From Bacillus methanolicus PB1 (GTDB lineage Bacteria > Bacillota > Bacilli > Bacillales > Cytobacillaceae): a DNA stretch of 64,000 bases. The notes beneath the pieces are model-generated. The model made no database searches. It saw only the letters and a list, made by a program, of their open reading frames with translations, and was not told the DNA's origin. The stretch covers positions 1,261,948 to 1,325,947 of the forward strand of contig NZ_AFEU01000003.1 in assembly GCF_000262755.1 (NCBI RefSeq), written 5' to 3'. Shown here piece after piece: positions 35,935 through 45,299 of this stretch (its first letter is position 1; every line of letters starts with the position of its first letter). A program made the translations under genes and the position numbers.

Positions 35935-37521
35935 ATGAATTCTGTTACGATTCCGAACGAGTTGACTGACTTGTTAAAAGGAAATAATGTTCAAATTCAA
36001 TTGTCCGTCCCTCAATTAGTGGAAAAAGTGTTATACCGTAAAGAAGGGGCTTTGACATCAACCGGAGCAGTTCGTGCAACAACAGGGAAATACACCGGGC
36101 GTTCGCCTAAGGATAAATATATCGTGGAAGAAGCTTCTGCGAAAGATAAAATCGATTGGGGCTCCGTAAACCAGCCAATATCCGAAGAAGCATTTAATAA
36201 ACTATATAATAAAGTAATAAACTACTTAAAGGAAAAAGAAGAAATATTTGTATTCAAAGGATTTGCGGGAGCTGACAAAAAGTACCGCATGCCGATTCAA
36301 GTAATAAATGAATATGCATGGCACAACCTGTTTGCCCATCAATTATTTATCCGCCCTACAGAAGAAGAATTGTTGGAGCATCAAGCGGAATTCACCGTGA
36401 TCTCCGCGCCAAACTTCAAAGCAGATCCTGCGGTTGATGGTACTAGATCTGAAACCTTTATTATTATTTCTTTTGAGCGCCGTACCGTATTAATTGGCGG
36501 AACAGAATATGCGGGAGAAATGAAAAAATCAATTTTTTCTGTAATGAACTATATGCTGCCTGAAAACGGGATTCTATCCATGCATTGTTCTGCAAATGTC
36601 GGCAGTGAAGGAGATGTTGCTTTATTCTTTGGCCTTTCAGGCACTGGAAAAACAACATTGTCAGCTGATCCAAACCGCCGGCTTATCGGTGATGATGAGC
36701 ATGGCTGGTCACCAAATGGCGTATTTAATATTGAGGGTGGATGCTATGCGAAATGCATCAATCTTTCCCGGGAAAAAGAACCGCAAATTTTTGATGCCAT
36801 CCGTTTCGGTTCAGTTTTAGAAAATGTTGTGATTAATTTAGAAACAAGGGTTCCCGACTATGATGACAGCACGTTAACAGAAAATACACGTGCAGCATAT
36901 CCGATTCAAGCGATTGACAATATCGTTGATCCAAGCATTGCCGGCCATCCGAACACAATTATTTTCTTAACAGCTGATGCTTTCGGAGTACTCCCGCCGA
37001 TAGCAAAACTAACAAAGGAACAGGCAATGTACCACTTCTTAAGCGGCTATACATCCAAGCTTGCCGGAACGGAGAGAGGAATTACTTCTCCGCAAGCAAC
37101 GTTCTCAACTTGCTTTGGATCTCCGTTCCTCCCTCTTCCGGCAACTCGCTATGCAGAAATGCTTGGAGAAAAAATCGATGAGCATAATGCAAACGTATTT
37201 TTAGTCAATACAGGCTGGACCGGAGGCGAATACGGCACTGGCGCGCGTATGAAGCTCGCTTATACGCGCGCGATGGTTCAAGCTGCCCTGGAAGGAGAAC
37301 TGGACAACGCGGAAACCGTTAAAGATAAATTCTTTGGACTGGAAATTCCTTTACATGTTCCAGGCGTTCCTGATGAAGTCCTTCAGCCAAACAAAACATG
37401 GAAAAGCCCGGAAGCGTATGATGCAAAAGCAAAAGAACTTGTTGAAAAATTCCGCGAGAACTTCAAAAAGTTTAAAAATGTACCTGCTGAAATTGAAGAA
37501 AAAGGCGGTCCTATCGCGTAA
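35935..37521 (+). CDS. pckA: Phosphoenolpyruvate carboxykinase (ATP) PckA
   Basis: A 528-residue gluconeogenic enzyme converting oxaloacetate and ATP to PEP. The kinase-1a loop GLSGTGKTT is at residues 233-241, preceded by the Mn/substrate segments (RSPKDK near 55 and [11 protein letters not shown] near 195), and the kinase-2 motif IGDDEHGW follows. The ATG at 35935 matches the family N-terminus (NSVTIPNEL); a TTG eight codons upstream lies ahead of the AAGGAAGG site. It is transcribed alone, and the transcript probably ends in the family A palindrome. Confidence 0.96.
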   Translation: MNSVTIPNELTDLLKGNNVQIQLSVPQLVEKVLYRKEGALTSTGAVRATTGKYTGRSPKDKYIVEEASAKDKIDWGSVNQPISEEAFNKLYNKVINYLKEKEEIFVFKGFAGADKKYRMPIQVINEYAWHNLFAHQLFIRPTEEELLEHQAEFTVISAPNFKADPAVDGTRSETFIIISFERRTVLIGGTEYAGEMKKSIFSVMNYMLPENGILSMHCSANVGSEGDVALFFGLSGTGKTTLSADPNRRLIGDDEHGWSPNGVFNIEGGCYAKCINLSREKEPQIFDAIRFGSVLENVVINLETRVPDYDDSTLTENTRAAYPIQAIDNIVDPSIAGHPNTIIFLTADAFGVLPPIAKLTKEQAMYHFLSGYTSKLAGTERGITSPQATFSTCFGSPFLPLPATRYAEMLGEKIDEHNANVFLVNTGWTGGEYGTGARMKLAYTRAMVQAALEGELDNAETVKDKFFGLEIPLHVPGVPDEVLQPNKTWKSPEAYDAKAKELVEKFRENFKKFKNVPAEIEEKGGPIA

Positions 37522-37525
37522 ATTG

Positions 37526-37653
37526 AAAGAGGCTGTCTCGAAAGCCTAAGGGTCAGGCCCCATAACACAATATATAGGACAAAATGTTGGATAAATGTGC
37601 TATATATTGATAAATGCACATGAGGTCAGACCCTTATGAGTCAGCCTCTTTTT
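37526..37653. repeat. Full-length palindromic intergenic element (family A, copy 3)
   Basis: Arms AAAGAGGCTGTCTC and GAGTCAGCCTCTTTTTT, inner pair GGGTCAGGCCCCAT / ATGAGGTCAGACCC, centre CAATATATAG / CTATATATTG. It is inverted relative to the copies at 2547 and 33415. It starts 5 bp after the pckA stop and its plus-strand end runs into TTTTTT, a good terminator for pckA. Confidence 0.88.
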
Positions 37654-37682
37654 TGCGTAGGTGCATTAGTTAGGTGCTTTGC

Positions 37683-37925
37683 TCAATTTATAGTATTTAA
37701 CGAAATTAACTGGTAAGTCAGAACCGTCCTGTTTTCATGCCATTCTACTTTTTTAATGACTGCAATACCGCTTGAACCACTATCAACTGTTTTTCTTACA
37801 TCAACTGGAATATCCATAGGATAAAGCCGGTATCCTTCTTTCTCCAGTGTAAAATAATTATCTTTTATCCGGATTTCTTTTCCCTTTGTAACAATGACCG
37901 TATTGAGTTCCAACGGCATTCCCAT
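37683..37925 (-). CDS. ytmB: DUF2584 family protein YtmB
   Basis: An 80-residue beta-rich cytosolic protein of the DUF2584 family, function unknown. The sequence MPLELNTVIVTKGKE...GYRLYPMDIPVDV fits the family pattern, and the length equals B. subtilis YtmB. AAAGGAG is 8 nt before the ATG at 37925; a TTG one codon upstream is less well spaced. It is convergent with pckA across the family A element. Confidence 0.8.
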   Translation of the reverse strand: MGMPLELNTVIVTKGKEIRIKDNYFTLEKEGYRLYPMDIPVDVRKTVDSGSSGIAVIKKVEWHENRTVLTYQLISLNTIN

Positions 37926-38149
37926 CAATCTCTCTCCTTTGTATTATCCTTATCGTTATCTTATCATTTTTCAGATTTAATTTTCATCCTTGCATTAATT
38001 TCACTTTCTCCGCGATTAAAAAACAGTAAACCCCAACGAATGGAAGTTTCATTTTATAGGCTATAGGCATTCACACATTTTTCGCTGCTTCATACGATAT
38101 GTTAGATCAAAAAAAGCTAAAATTTATCCGTCAAAGGGAGGTTGCATGA

Positions 38150-39142
38150 ATGAAAAATTGGATTAAAATTTGTTTTTCCTTCTTGCTGATTGCCATCTTC
38201 ATTATACCTTTAGCAGCATGTAATAAGGAAGAAGTTCTCAATGTGAAAGTAGCGGAAGTTACTCATTCTATCTTTTATGCTCCGCAATATGTTGCTCTTG
38301 AAAAAGGCTTTTTTGAAGACGAAGGTCTTAAGGTCGATCTGACAACAACGGCAGGCGGAGATAAAACGATGACTGCGTTATTATCCGGCGGAGCTGACAT
38401 CGCCCTTGTCGGCTCAGAAACTTCGATTTATGTTTACGCTCAAGGCTCTAACGATCCGGTTATCAATTTTGCCCAGCTTACACAAACTGACGGAACATTT
38501 CTCGTTTCCCGCAATAAAATCGAAAATTTCTCATGGGAACAATTGAAAGGAAGTACCTTTTTAGGCCAGCGCAAAGGCGGAATGCCGCAAATGGTCGGTG
38601 AATTTGTGTTAAAGAAGCACGGTATTGACCCGAAAACAGATTTGAACTTAATTCAAAATGTTGACTTTGCAAACATCGCTCCGGCATTTGCATCAGGAAC
38701 AGGAGATTTTGTCCAACTTTTCGAACCAACTGCAAGCGTTTTTGAAAAAGAAGGAAAAGGTTACATCGTTGCCTCATTTGGAACGGAATCCGGCCATGTT
38801 CCATATACCACTTTCATGGCAAAACAAAGCTATATGAAAAAAAATAAAGAGGTAATCGAAAAATTCACACGCGCAATCTACAAAGCTCAAGTTTGGGTGG
38901 AATCTCACAGTGCGAAAGAAATTGCGGAAGTGATCAAGCCACATTTCGAAGATACAGACCTTTCAATTATTGAGACAGTTGTTGACCGATATAAAAGCCA
39001 AGGTTCTTATGCAACTGATCCTATTTTGGATGAAGAAGAATGGAATAATCTCCAGAACATTATGGAGGAAGCAGGCGAGCTTCCAAAACGGATTGAACAC
39101 AAAATCCTAGTAAATACAGAAGTAGCCAACAAAGTTAAGTAA
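38150..39142 (+). CDS. ytlA: ABC transporter substrate-binding lipoprotein YtlA
   Basis: A 330-residue solute receptor of the SsuA/ThiY/NMT1-like class. The signal peptide ends in the lipobox LAAC with C24 as the acylated residue. The mature part has the two-lobed pattern of this class (EVTHSIFYAPQYVALEKGFF near the N-terminus). Ligands of the class include sulfonates, taurine and pyrimidine precursors; I cannot tell which here. GGGAGG is 8 nt from the ATG. It is the first gene of ytlA-ytlC-ytlD. Confidence 0.88.
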   Translation: MKNWIKICFSFLLIAIFIIPLAACNKEEVLNVKVAEVTHSIFYAPQYVALEKGFFEDEGLKVDLTTTAGGDKTMTALLSGGADIALVGSETSIYVYAQGSNDPVINFAQLTQTDGTFLVSRNKIENFSWEQLKGSTFLGQRKGGMPQMVGEFVLKKHGIDPKTDLNLIQNVDFANIAPAFASGTGDFVQLFEPTASVFEKEGKGYIVASFGTESGHVPYTTFMAKQSYMKKNKEVIEKFTRAIYKAQVWVESHSAKEIAEVIKPHFEDTDLSIIETVVDRYKSQGSYATDPILDEEEWNNLQNIMEEAGELPKRIEHKILVNTEVANKVK

Positions 39143-39174
39143 AAAGAGATTAACGATAATGAGGAGGCCGGCAA

Positions 39175-39954
39175 ATGGATTTTTTAACAATAAAAAAAAT
39201 TCATCACACATATTTCACAAAAACATCGGCTGCTACGGCCCTCTCCGATGTTTCGCTCGAAGTAAAGGAAGGAGAATTTGTATCCTTCCTCGGTCCGAGC
39301 GGCTGCGGCAAAACGACATTGCTATCAATTATCGCCGGTTTAATAAATCCTACTGAAGGATCAGTGACAATAAAAGGAAAGCCTGTAAAAAAAGCTGACC
39401 GTTCAATTGGATACATGCTTCAGCAAGACTACTTATTCCCCTGGAAAACAATTGAAGAAAATATTTTAATTGGCTTAAAGCTTTCAAAAAACTTAAATGA
39501 ATCTGCGAAAAACTACGCATTCACATTACTTGAGCAAATGGGATTAAAAGGTGTGGAAAAACAATATCCAAAACAGCTGTCAGGAGGCATGAGGCAAAGG
39601 GTCGCCCTTGTCCGCACATTGGCAACCGAACCGATGCTCTTGATGCTTGACGAACCATTTTCAGCTCTCGATTATCAAACAAAACTAAGACTGGAAAATT
39701 TAGTGTCCAATACATTAAAAACGTTTGGCAAAACAGCGATCCTTGTTACGCACGATATAGGTGAAGCGATTGCTATGAGTGATCGGGTATTTCTTTTTAC
39801 AGCACGACCTGGGAGTCTCCATAAAACCTTTATCATTCCAGATGAACTCAAGAAACTATCACCGTTTGCCGCCCGTAATCACGAAGTTTTTTTACAGATA
39901 TTTCAAGAAATTTGGGAGGAGTTGGAATCAATTGGACCGGCAGAAAAATATTAA
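39175..39954 (+). CDS. ytlC: ABC transporter ATPase YtlC
   Basis: A 259-residue ATPase of the nitrate/sulfonate/taurine import class. Walker [10 protein letters not shown] is at residues 40-48, the Q-loop near 84 ([10 protein letters not shown]), signature LSGGMRQR at 135-142, Walker B MLLMLDEP at 154-161, and the switch His in VTHD near 190. GAGGAGG precedes the ATG. It drives uptake with YtlA and YtlD; its end overlaps the start of ytlD. Confidence 0.9.
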   Translation: MDFLTIKKIHHTYFTKTSAATALSDVSLEVKEGEFVSFLGPSGCGKTTLLSIIAGLINPTEGSVTIKGKPVKKADRSIGYMLQQDYLFPWKTIEENILIGLKLSKNLNESAKNYAFTLLEQMGLKGVEKQYPKQLSGGMRQRVALVRTLATEPMLLMLDEPFSALDYQTKLRLENLVSNTLKTFGKTAILVTHDIGEAIAMSDRVFLFTARPGSLHKTFIIPDELKKLSPFAARNHEVFLQIFQEIWEELESIGPAEKY

Positions 39955-40741
39955 ACTCCTTCACGAAATGTATATTCAATCTTTAAGAAAGGAAAAACGC
40001 TGGGTTTTATTTTATCAAGCGGCTATTTTTATTTTGTTCTTCACAGCGTGGGAAGTTTCCAGCCGTCAGCAATGGATCGATCCGCTCATTTTTAGCTCTC
40101 CATCAAAGGTTTGGGGACTGTTTATCAAAAAAGTAAATGATGGTTCTCTTTTTGCCCATATAGGGTTTACACTTTCAGAAACTGTCTTTGGTTTCATTTT
40201 AGGAACACTGCTTGGAACAATGCTTGCGGCATTTTTATGGTGGTCTCCGATAGTTTCAAAAGTATTGGATCCTTATTTAGTTGTGTTAAACGCAATGCCG
40301 AAGGTTGCTTTAGGACCAATACTAATTGTTGCACTTGGTCCCGGATTAACTTCCATCATCGCAATGGGAGCTATTATTTCCGTCATCATCACGACAATTG
40401 TTGTCTACACATCCTTTAAAGAAGTAGACCCTAACTATTTAAAAGTGCTGCAAACCTTTGGGGCATCCCGTTTCCAAATTTTCAAAGAAGCGATTTTGCC
40501 TGCTTCCTTTCCTGTCATTATTTCAACGTTAAAAGTAAATGTCGGATTGTCCTGGGTAGGTGTGATCGTCGGTGAGTTTCTTGTTTCGAAACAAGGCCTC
40601 GGCTATTTGATTATTTATGGATTCCAAGTTTTTAATTTTACGCTTGTACTACTTTCCCTGCTTGTGATTGCGGTGTTTGCAACCATTATGTATCAGCTGG
40701 TTGAACTATTGGAAAAGAAATTGATCAAAAATAGTTCATAA
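39932..40741 (+). CDS. ytlD: ABC transporter permease YtlD
   Basis: A 269-residue permease with about six hydrophobic segments, starting near residue 20. The EAA-type loop is present around [17 protein letters not shown]. It belongs to the SsuC-like binding-protein-dependent permeases. The TTG at 39932 lies inside the last codons of ytlC, 10 nt after GGGAGGAG, implying translational coupling; the frame is open further upstream within ytlC, but that is a shadow. The 3' end overlaps convergent ytkD by 6 bp. The operon's terminator appears to lie inside ytkD. Confidence 0.85.
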   Translation: MDRQKNIKLLHEMYIQSLRKEKRWVLFYQAAIFILFFTAWEVSSRQQWIDPLIFSSPSKVWGLFIKKVNDGSLFAHIGFTLSETVFGFILGTLLGTMLAAFLWWSPIVSKVLDPYLVVLNAMPKVALGPILIVALGPGLTSIIAMGAIISVIITTIVVYTSFKEVDPNYLKVLQTFGASRFQIFKEAILPASFPVIISTLKVNVGLSWVGVIVGEFLVSKQGLGYLIIYGFQVFNFTLVLLSLLVIAVFATIMYQLVELLEKKLIKNSS

Positions 40742-41263
40742 AGAAGGATAACGGCAGGCATTCATGTGCATGTCGTTTTTATTTTTTGCCAAACAGTTTC
40801 TTATTTCGCTGATTTTATCTAAACTTTTTTTTACAACATCATCTTTCATTATAAAGCTGAATTTCTTTTCAAACCGGCTTTCTAAAAGATTTCCATCAAA
40901 TAGGACTGGGCCGTTTGTTTCGAGGTAGTCATCCTTTTCTGCAAGCTTTTCCACCTCGCCATAAAATACCGTTTTTACAAATGGCTGACCGGGATCTAAC
41001 ACATAATATTCTCCGACAAATTGAAGTCTTTTTAATACTCCGCCCGTCTCCTCATAAACTTCTCTCCATGCAGCCTGTTCGAGAGTTTCGCCTTGTTCAG
41101 CCTTTCCGCCGGGAAACTCAAAACCACGTACCTTATGATTCGTTAAAAGCCATTTATTTTTATATTCGCATATGACAAAGACATGTTTACTTGTTAATGT
41201 AAAATAATTGGGCTCATAGCTAAATTGGATAACATGCCCTTTAAAGTCACGAAACTCTTCCAT
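40736..41263 (-). CDS. ytkD: Nudix hydrolase YtkD (8-oxo-dGTP/NTP phosphatase)
   Basis: A 175-residue Nudix enzyme. The complete Nudix box lies at residues 52-74, with GGKAEQGET followed by [10 protein letters not shown]. subtilis YtkD removes oxidised guanine nucleotides and other NTPs and is linked to stress and sporulation. GAGGT precedes the ATG at 41263. It is convergent with ytlD, overlapping by 6 bp. Confidence 0.88.
   Translation of the reverse strand: MEEFRDFKGHVIQFSYEPNYFTLTSKHVFVICEYKNKWLLTNHKVRGFEFPGGKAEQGETLEQAAWREVYEETGGVLKRLQFVGEYYVLDPGQPFVKTVFYGEVEKLAEKDDYLETNGPVLFDGNLLESRFEKKFSFIMKDDVVKKSLDKISEIRNCLAKNKNDMHMNACRYPSL
40751..40787 (+). terminator. ytlACD terminator inside the convergent ytkD gene
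   Basis: ACGGCAGGCA pairs with TGCATGTCGT (one G-U, one mismatch), followed by TTTTTATTTTTT on the plus strand. It starts 10 bp past the ytlD stop, within the last 15 codons of ytkD. Confidence 0.6.
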
Positions 41264-41382
41264 AATCTACCTCATTCGTTAACATCGTTTCTTAATATTA
41301 TATAAGAAAAATCAATTGCTCACTATTAGAGCGTCTTTCTTCATCAGAAAATTAGTAGCAGAACGAAGGTCGTGGCAATCAA

Positions 41383-41502
41383 AGGGGCTGATTCAATAGT
41401 AAAGGGTCAGACCCCTCCAATTCAAATTGTGACGCACACTATTAAAACCATTCAATAAATAGTCCTTGCCGGAGGAATCCACACTCTTATAAGTCAGCCC
41501 CT
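41383..41502. repeat. Diverged palindromic element (family A relative)
   Basis: Arms GGGGCTGATTCA and TAAGTCAGCCCC bracket an AAGGGTCAGACCCCTCC segment and a GGAGGAATCC segment. The centre differs from the full-length copies. It lies just after the stop of the gene at 41508, in line with placement at 3' ends. Confidence 0.7.
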
Positions 41503-41507
41503 ACAAT

Positions 41508-41825
41508 TTATTCCTGCAAAATTCCCATATTTTCAATATGCTGTTTTGCCTCATCGTCCCCAAGCTTATAGATCAAGGCATATATTTTTTTTATAGTTTC
41601 ATCATACGCATCATTTTCCCTATCATAATGGTATTGAACATAAGGAACATGAGCCCGAAAAAAGTTTTGCCATTCAGTTGAATAATTTTGATCAAAATAT
41701 TCCCTTAATAAGGTAATTTCCTCATCATTCGCCTGAATTTTATAACTCCAAGTAGATGCTGTAGAACTTTGTGAAATTTCACCGCTTCCGAGATCTATAT
41801 AGTACGTTTTTTTCTTTTGTTCCAT
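41508..41825 (-). CDS. Conserved hypothetical protein (105 residues)
   Basis: A 105-residue acidic cytosolic protein, family not recognised. It opens with a strand EQKKKTYYIDLGSGEISQS, followed by a helical region with many aromatic residues (FFRAHVPYVQYHYDREND). It looks like a folded Bacillus-type protein rather than a chance ORF. The ATG at 41825 has GGGG 8 nt upstream; the frame is open 14 codons further up without a better site. It is divergent from the small gene at 41998, and no function can be inferred. Confidence 0.65.
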   Translation of the reverse strand: MEQKKKTYYIDLGSGEISQSSTASTWSYKIQANDEEITLLREYFDQNYSTEWQNFFRAHVPYVQYHYDRENDAYDETIKKIYALIYKLGDDEAKQHIENMGILQE

Positions 41826-41997
41826 TTTCACAGCCCCTTTTCCCTCTTTCCTATTCGTTTCCCACATTTAAGTCTTAATTATTCATCCTTCCTAATTTTC
41901 AAATCATCGATTTGAACAAGGAATATATTTTTCATAAAAGGGTATTGAATAAGTATAGTGATGGATTGTTTACGTATTAATAATGCGAGGTGGGAAA

Positions 41998-42255
41998 TTG
42001 AAACTTGTAGACGAGCTTTATGAGCTGTATCGCAATAAATTGACCGGAGATGAAGAAGATATTGATATGCTGGCATTTGCCTTTCTCGAGGAGACAAGCT
42101 ACGAAGATTTGCTAAACATCATTCATGAAATGGATAAACAAGAACTGTATGATATAATGGGTCTTTACTTAATCGAGAGTTTAAAGGGAAAGTTTGCACA
42201 AGAAGATTTCGGGCAGAACCGCACAAATTCTTATTATCCGCGTAATATACATTAA
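41998..42255 (+). CDS. Small acidic helical protein (DUF6154-like)
   Basis: An 85-residue protein, LKLVDELYELYRNKLTGDEED..., strongly acidic and helical, with a conserved-looking LIESLK segment near residue 58. It resembles short Bacillus proteins that I associate with DUF6154; this is recall, not verified. Function is unknown. The start is TTG at 41998 behind GAGGTGGG; an ATG at 41983 overlaps that site. Repeat elements fill the region downstream. Confidence 0.6.
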   Translation: MKLVDELYELYRNKLTGDEEDIDMLAFAFLEETSYEDLLNIIHEMDKQELYDIMGLYLIESLKGKFAQEDFGQNRTNSYYPRNIH

Positions 42256-42368
42256 TTTGATTACATATCGAAAGAGACGTCATTTCTGAACACCCCTCTC
42301 ATAAAACCTTTCGTAGGGATCTTCGAATACGCGTCTCATCTATTAGAAAAAAACCTAACGGTGAAAAC

Positions 42369-42416
42369 GGGGGCTGTATCAAAGGCCTAAGGGTCAGACC
42401 CTCATGAGACAGCCCC
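42369..42416. repeat. Minimal palindromic element (family A, 48 bp)
   Basis: GGGGCTGTATCA ... TGAGACAGCCCC with the inner AAGGGTCAGACCCT. It looks like the element at 15330 with its centre deleted, showing that arms and inner palindrome form the core unit. Confidence 0.75.
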
Positions 42417-42429
42417 ATGATAATTACCA

Positions 42430-42515
42430 GCTTTAACGCTTTAAAGCACAGCGGGCCAGTCCCTCAATGCATTAACGGATTAACACTTTAACGTTATGCA
42501 GGACTGACATTATTG
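42430..42515. repeat. Degenerate 39-bp repeats (family B)
   Basis: Two imperfect units beginning GCTTTAACGCTTTAA and GCATTAACGGATTAA, 39 bp apart, with worn cores (GGGCCAGTCCCTCA and GCAGGACTGAC). The right end touches the stop codon of the broken MFS gene. Confidence 0.65.
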
Positions 42516-42892
42516 ACTCATGTTAATTGACTTTCTTGCAGGAGCATAAATCGCTTCCCCTGTAGCTAATATAAATGTGCTTACATAAATAATCCAAATG
42601 GCAGACACGTTATTTACAAATACAAAAGAGATAGCAAAAACAATTCTTGATAAGTCAGTAATCACCATGATAATCGGTCAGCCAAAAATCCTCCAAAGGG
42701 GCCGAATATTAAAAAAGGAACAACTCGAATGGCTAATGCAATTCCAACAGCAAACCCCGAATCTGTTAATTCTAGCAGCAAGGCCAAAAGAGCAACTTGA
42801 CTAAAACGGTCTCCAATACCATTTACGATTCCCGCTAAAAATAACCTTACATACTTTTTTTCTTTATGAAGTATTTTTATTGCATTAATCAC
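42510..42892 (-). pseudogene. Broken MFS transporter gene, N-terminal part only
   Basis: The first 75 codons from GTG at 42892 give a clear MFS N-terminus: helix 1 (FLAGIVNGIGDRFSQVALLAL), helix 2, and the loop GPFGGFLADRLS. The frame then stops at 42662. In another frame from about 42665 the sequence continues as VITDLSRIVFAISFVF...FILATGEAIYAPARKS, the expected helices 3-4, so a frameshift near 42662 splits the gene. It then ends at 42510 beside family B repeats; the remaining two thirds are missing. Confidence 0.75.
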
Positions 42893-43143
42893 AATGCAAT
42901 ATATACCCTCCTGATTAAGCCTATATCTAATTTGATAGTAATCTAATTACATTTTTAAATCAACCAACTCTTGAACAAAATTTTAGATTTATCAATAATT
43001 GGGTGAAAATTCCTTGATCGTTTTGATTCATCAGTATTGTTTGTCCACAATTAGTTTGGCATCGCTTCTTTTTCGTTGTCATTAGGACAAACAAACGATG
43101 AATAAAATTGTAATAAATCTTTTTAAAAGAAGGGGTGTGTCGA

Positions 43144-43392
43144 TTGGCTGATCAAAGGAATAAAACATTTACACGTTTAAAGGCATACCGTCCCTATCAT
43201 AGCCCATATGATCCGTGCAGACCAATTGGAGTAAAATATTATTCCACTCCTCCAAACCTCTATTTGGGATTCCAGCCTCCGAATTTGCAACAATTCTCAC
43301 CGCATGAGGCATTAAAAAAGGGAACATTATGGCCTGTATTTTGGGATTATTATGAAAACCCGTATGAAGCAAAAGGGAGGGACACAGATTGA
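43144..43392 (+). CDS. cotJA: Spore coat associated protein CotJA
   Basis: An 82-residue protein of the CotJA family, with the hallmark segments [25 protein letters not shown] and [14 protein letters not shown]. In B. subtilis CotJA is needed to place CotJC in the inner coat. The TTG at 43144 lies after AAGGGGTG; a GTG three codons earlier is inside that site. It overlaps cotJB by 4 bp. The operon is expected to be made in the mother cell (sigma-E in B. subtilis), though I found no convincing -10/-35 pair. Confidence 0.9.
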   Translation: MADQRNKTFTRLKAYRPYHSPYDPCRPIGVKYYSTPPNLYLGFQPPNLQQFSPHEALKKGTLWPVFWDYYENPYEAKGRDTD

Positions 43393-43649
43393 ATCAGCTG
43401 CCTCAGGAATACTATCAACGTTTAGAAGAAATACAGGCGATTGATTTTGTTCTTGTCGAATTAACTCTTTATTTAGATACACATCCGGATGATTATCAAG
43501 CGATCCAGCAGTTTAATCAGTATGCGCAATACAGCCAACAACTTAAGCAAGCTTTTGAAACGAAGTTTGGTCCTCTTCAACAATACGGAAACAGTTTTTC
43601 GGATGCAAAATGGAGTTGGGGAACGACCCCTTGGCCATGGCAAATATAG
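43389..43649 (+). CDS. cotJB: Spore coat protein CotJB
   Basis: An 86-residue CotJB family protein (opening [31 protein letters not shown], ending with a Trp-rich [10 protein letters not shown] tail). The start is TTG at 43389, its A overlapping the cotJA stop, with AAGGGAGG upstream. Role: inner spore coat assembly together with CotJA and CotJC. Confidence 0.9.
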   Translation: MNQLPQEYYQRLEEIQAIDFVLVELTLYLDTHPDDYQAIQQFNQYAQYSQQLKQAFETKFGPLQQYGNSFSDAKWSWGTTPWPWQI

Positions 43650-43667
43650 ATAAGGAGGAGAGAAACC

Positions 43668-44237
43668 ATGTGGATTTATGAAAAAAAGCTTCAATACCCG
43701 GTTAAAGTCAGTACTTGCAATCCAACGCTCGCCAAATATTTGATCGAGCAATATGGAGGAGCGGACGGAGAATTAGCTGCGGCACTCCGTTATTTAAACC
43801 AGCGCTACACGATCCCGGATAAAGTAATAGGATTGCTGACGGATATCGGGACGGAAGAATTTGCACATCTTGAAATGATTGCGACGATGGTTTATAAACT
43901 AACAAAAGACGCAACACCGGAACAATTAAGAGATGCGGGGTTAGGCGAGCATTATGCCAACAATGATTCAGCATTATTTTATCATAACGCGGCAGGTGTC
44001 CCTTTTACGGCTACATATTTACAAGCGAAAGGAGACCCGATCGCTGATCTCTACGAAGATATTGCAGCCGAAGAAAAAGCAAGAGCAACTTATCAGTGGC
44101 TTATCGATATGTCTGATGATCCCGATTTAAATGACAGTTTGCGATTTTTAAGAGAACGGGAAATCGTCCATTCACAGCGTTTCCGTGAAGCGGTGGAAAT
44201 ATTAAAAGAAGAAAGGGACCGGAAAAAGGTTTTTTAA
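43668..44237 (+). CDS. cotJC: Spore coat manganese-catalase-like protein CotJC
   Basis: A 189-residue ferritin-like protein of the manganese catalase family, in the inner spore coat. Glu/His ligands of the di-manganese site appear in DIGTEEFAHLEM, in EEKARATYQWL and in REREIVHSQRF. Enzyme activity is plausible but not shown. AAGGAGG lies 8 nt before the ATG. It is the last gene of cotJABC and is followed by a palindromic element that can end the transcript. Confidence 0.92.
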   Translation: MWIYEKKLQYPVKVSTCNPTLAKYLIEQYGGADGELAAALRYLNQRYTIPDKVIGLLTDIGTEEFAHLEMIATMVYKLTKDATPEQLRDAGLGEHYANNDSALFYHNAAGVPFTATYLQAKGDPIADLYEDIAAEEKARATYQWLIDMSDDPDLNDSLRFLREREIVHSQRFREAVEILKEERDRKKVF

Positions 44238-44296
44238 TATAAAATATGTAGTTTATACAAAAAACTTACTCAAGCTTTTTTGTTTAACAATGAAAA

Positions 44297-44372
44297 AAGG
44301 GTCTGACTCCCTCCGGCAAAGACAATATATATTGGAGGGGGCTGACCCTTTGCTTATGGGCCAGCCTCTTTT
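44297..44372. repeat. Palindromic element relative between cotJC and luxS
   Basis: AAGGGTCTGACTCCCTCC and GGAGGGGGCTGACCCTT form a long hairpin around ACAATATATATTG, then GGCCAGCCTCTTTT. The outer left arm is missing. It separates two convergent genes and can terminate both. Confidence 0.75.
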
Positions 44373-44454
44373 AAATAAGATTATTTTTTTTGAGTAATTT
44401 GTTTCCATAACAAACATAAATGATTATTATTTAAAAAAGGTCATTTCTTAATAC

Positions 44455-44928
44455 TTAAGCAAATACTTGCTTTAAGTCTTCTTTGCTTTGTTCGAGCCAG
44501 AAGCGCATTAATCGTTTTGCTCCTTCAAGATCATGCAGTTTGGCCTGACCGCATTGTCTTTCATTTGCAGCAGGCACTTCTGTTACTTCAACTGCTTCCT
44601 TCATTGTATCTTTGAGAAGATCAATGATTTCGTCTACAGTCGGTTCCCCGCTCACAACGAGATAATATCCAGTTTGGCAGCCCATAGGAGAAATATCGAT
44701 AATATCAAAATGATCATATTTCTCCGCGTGTTTGCGGATCGTAAATGCAAGCAAATGCTCCAGCGTATGGATTGCATCAGGCTTCATTGCCTGTTTATTT
44801 GGCTGGCAAAAACGAATATCAAATTTATTGACAACACCGTCACTTCCCACTTTATGAACACCGCAATGTCTTACATAAGGGGCTTTTACTGCATTATGAT
44901 CTAATTCAAAGCTTTCTACAGAAGGCAT
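44455..44928 (-). CDS. luxS: S-ribosylhomocysteine lyase LuxS
   Basis: A 157-residue enzyme that splits S-ribosylhomocysteine into homocysteine and the AI-2 precursor DPD in the activated methyl cycle. Metal ligands H54, H58 (HTLEH) and C126 (RQCGQAK) are present, as are the catalytic E57 and C84 (PMGCQTG). AAGGAG precedes the ATG. It is a single-gene unit. It works in the same cycle as metK in this window. Confidence 0.96.
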   Translation of the reverse strand: MPSVESFELDHNAVKAPYVRHCGVHKVGSDGVVNKFDIRFCQPNKQAMKPDAIHTLEHLLAFTIRKHAEKYDHFDIIDISPMGCQTGYYLVVSGEPTVDEIIDLLKDTMKEAVEVTEVPAANERQCGQAKLHDLEGAKRLMRFWLEQSKEDLKQVFA

Positions 44929-45068
44929 TTGATATCACTCCTTTTTTTCATCTAATACTATCATAACGTAAATTCCGACTTTTTTCATCTACTTACAATG
45001 AAATTCACAAATTTAGACGAAAAGGACAAATTATGATATTTTACTTTTAGCAAAAGGAGGCTGTAACA

Positions 45069-45299
45069 ATGATCAGCAAACTGATGATTGGAATCATCCG
45101 CTTTTATCAAATTGTGATTTCACCTTTAAAACCGCCGACCTGCCGTTTTTATCCTACATGCTCCCATTATGGGCTCGAAGCAATCAGGCGTTTTGGGCCT
45201 TTAAAAGGAGTTTGGCTTACCATCAGACGTATTCTCAAATGCCATCCGTTCCATCCCGGAGGATTCGATCCTGTTCCGGATAAAAAGCCGAAGCATTAA
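45069..45299 (+). CDS. yidD: Membrane protein insertion efficiency factor YidD
   Basis: A 76-residue YidD family protein. The signature [19 protein letters not shown] is at residues 26-44, with an N-terminal amphipathic helix. It helps YidC-dependent insertion of membrane proteins. AAAGGAGG 8 nt before the ATG fixes the start. The stop codon overlaps that of the convergent carbonic anhydrase gene by 4 bp. Confidence 0.93.
   Translation: MISKLMIGIIRFYQIVISPLKPPTCRFYPTCSHYGLEAIRRFGPLKGVWLTIRRILKCHPFHPGGFDPVPDKKPKH

Noticed and set aside
36464..36673. Minus-strand ORF within pckA
   Set aside because: Antisense shadow of a strongly coding gene, no ribosome site.
39779..39931. N-terminal extension of ytlD
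   Set aside because: This part lies antisense-free within ytlC in another frame and lacks hydrophobic segments; the ribosome site supports the TTG at 39932.
43038..43093. TGTTTGTCC/GGACAAACA inverted repeat before cotJA
   Set aside because: Arms are separated by nearly 40 bp, and neither a T-run nor a known operator matches; kept only as an observation.
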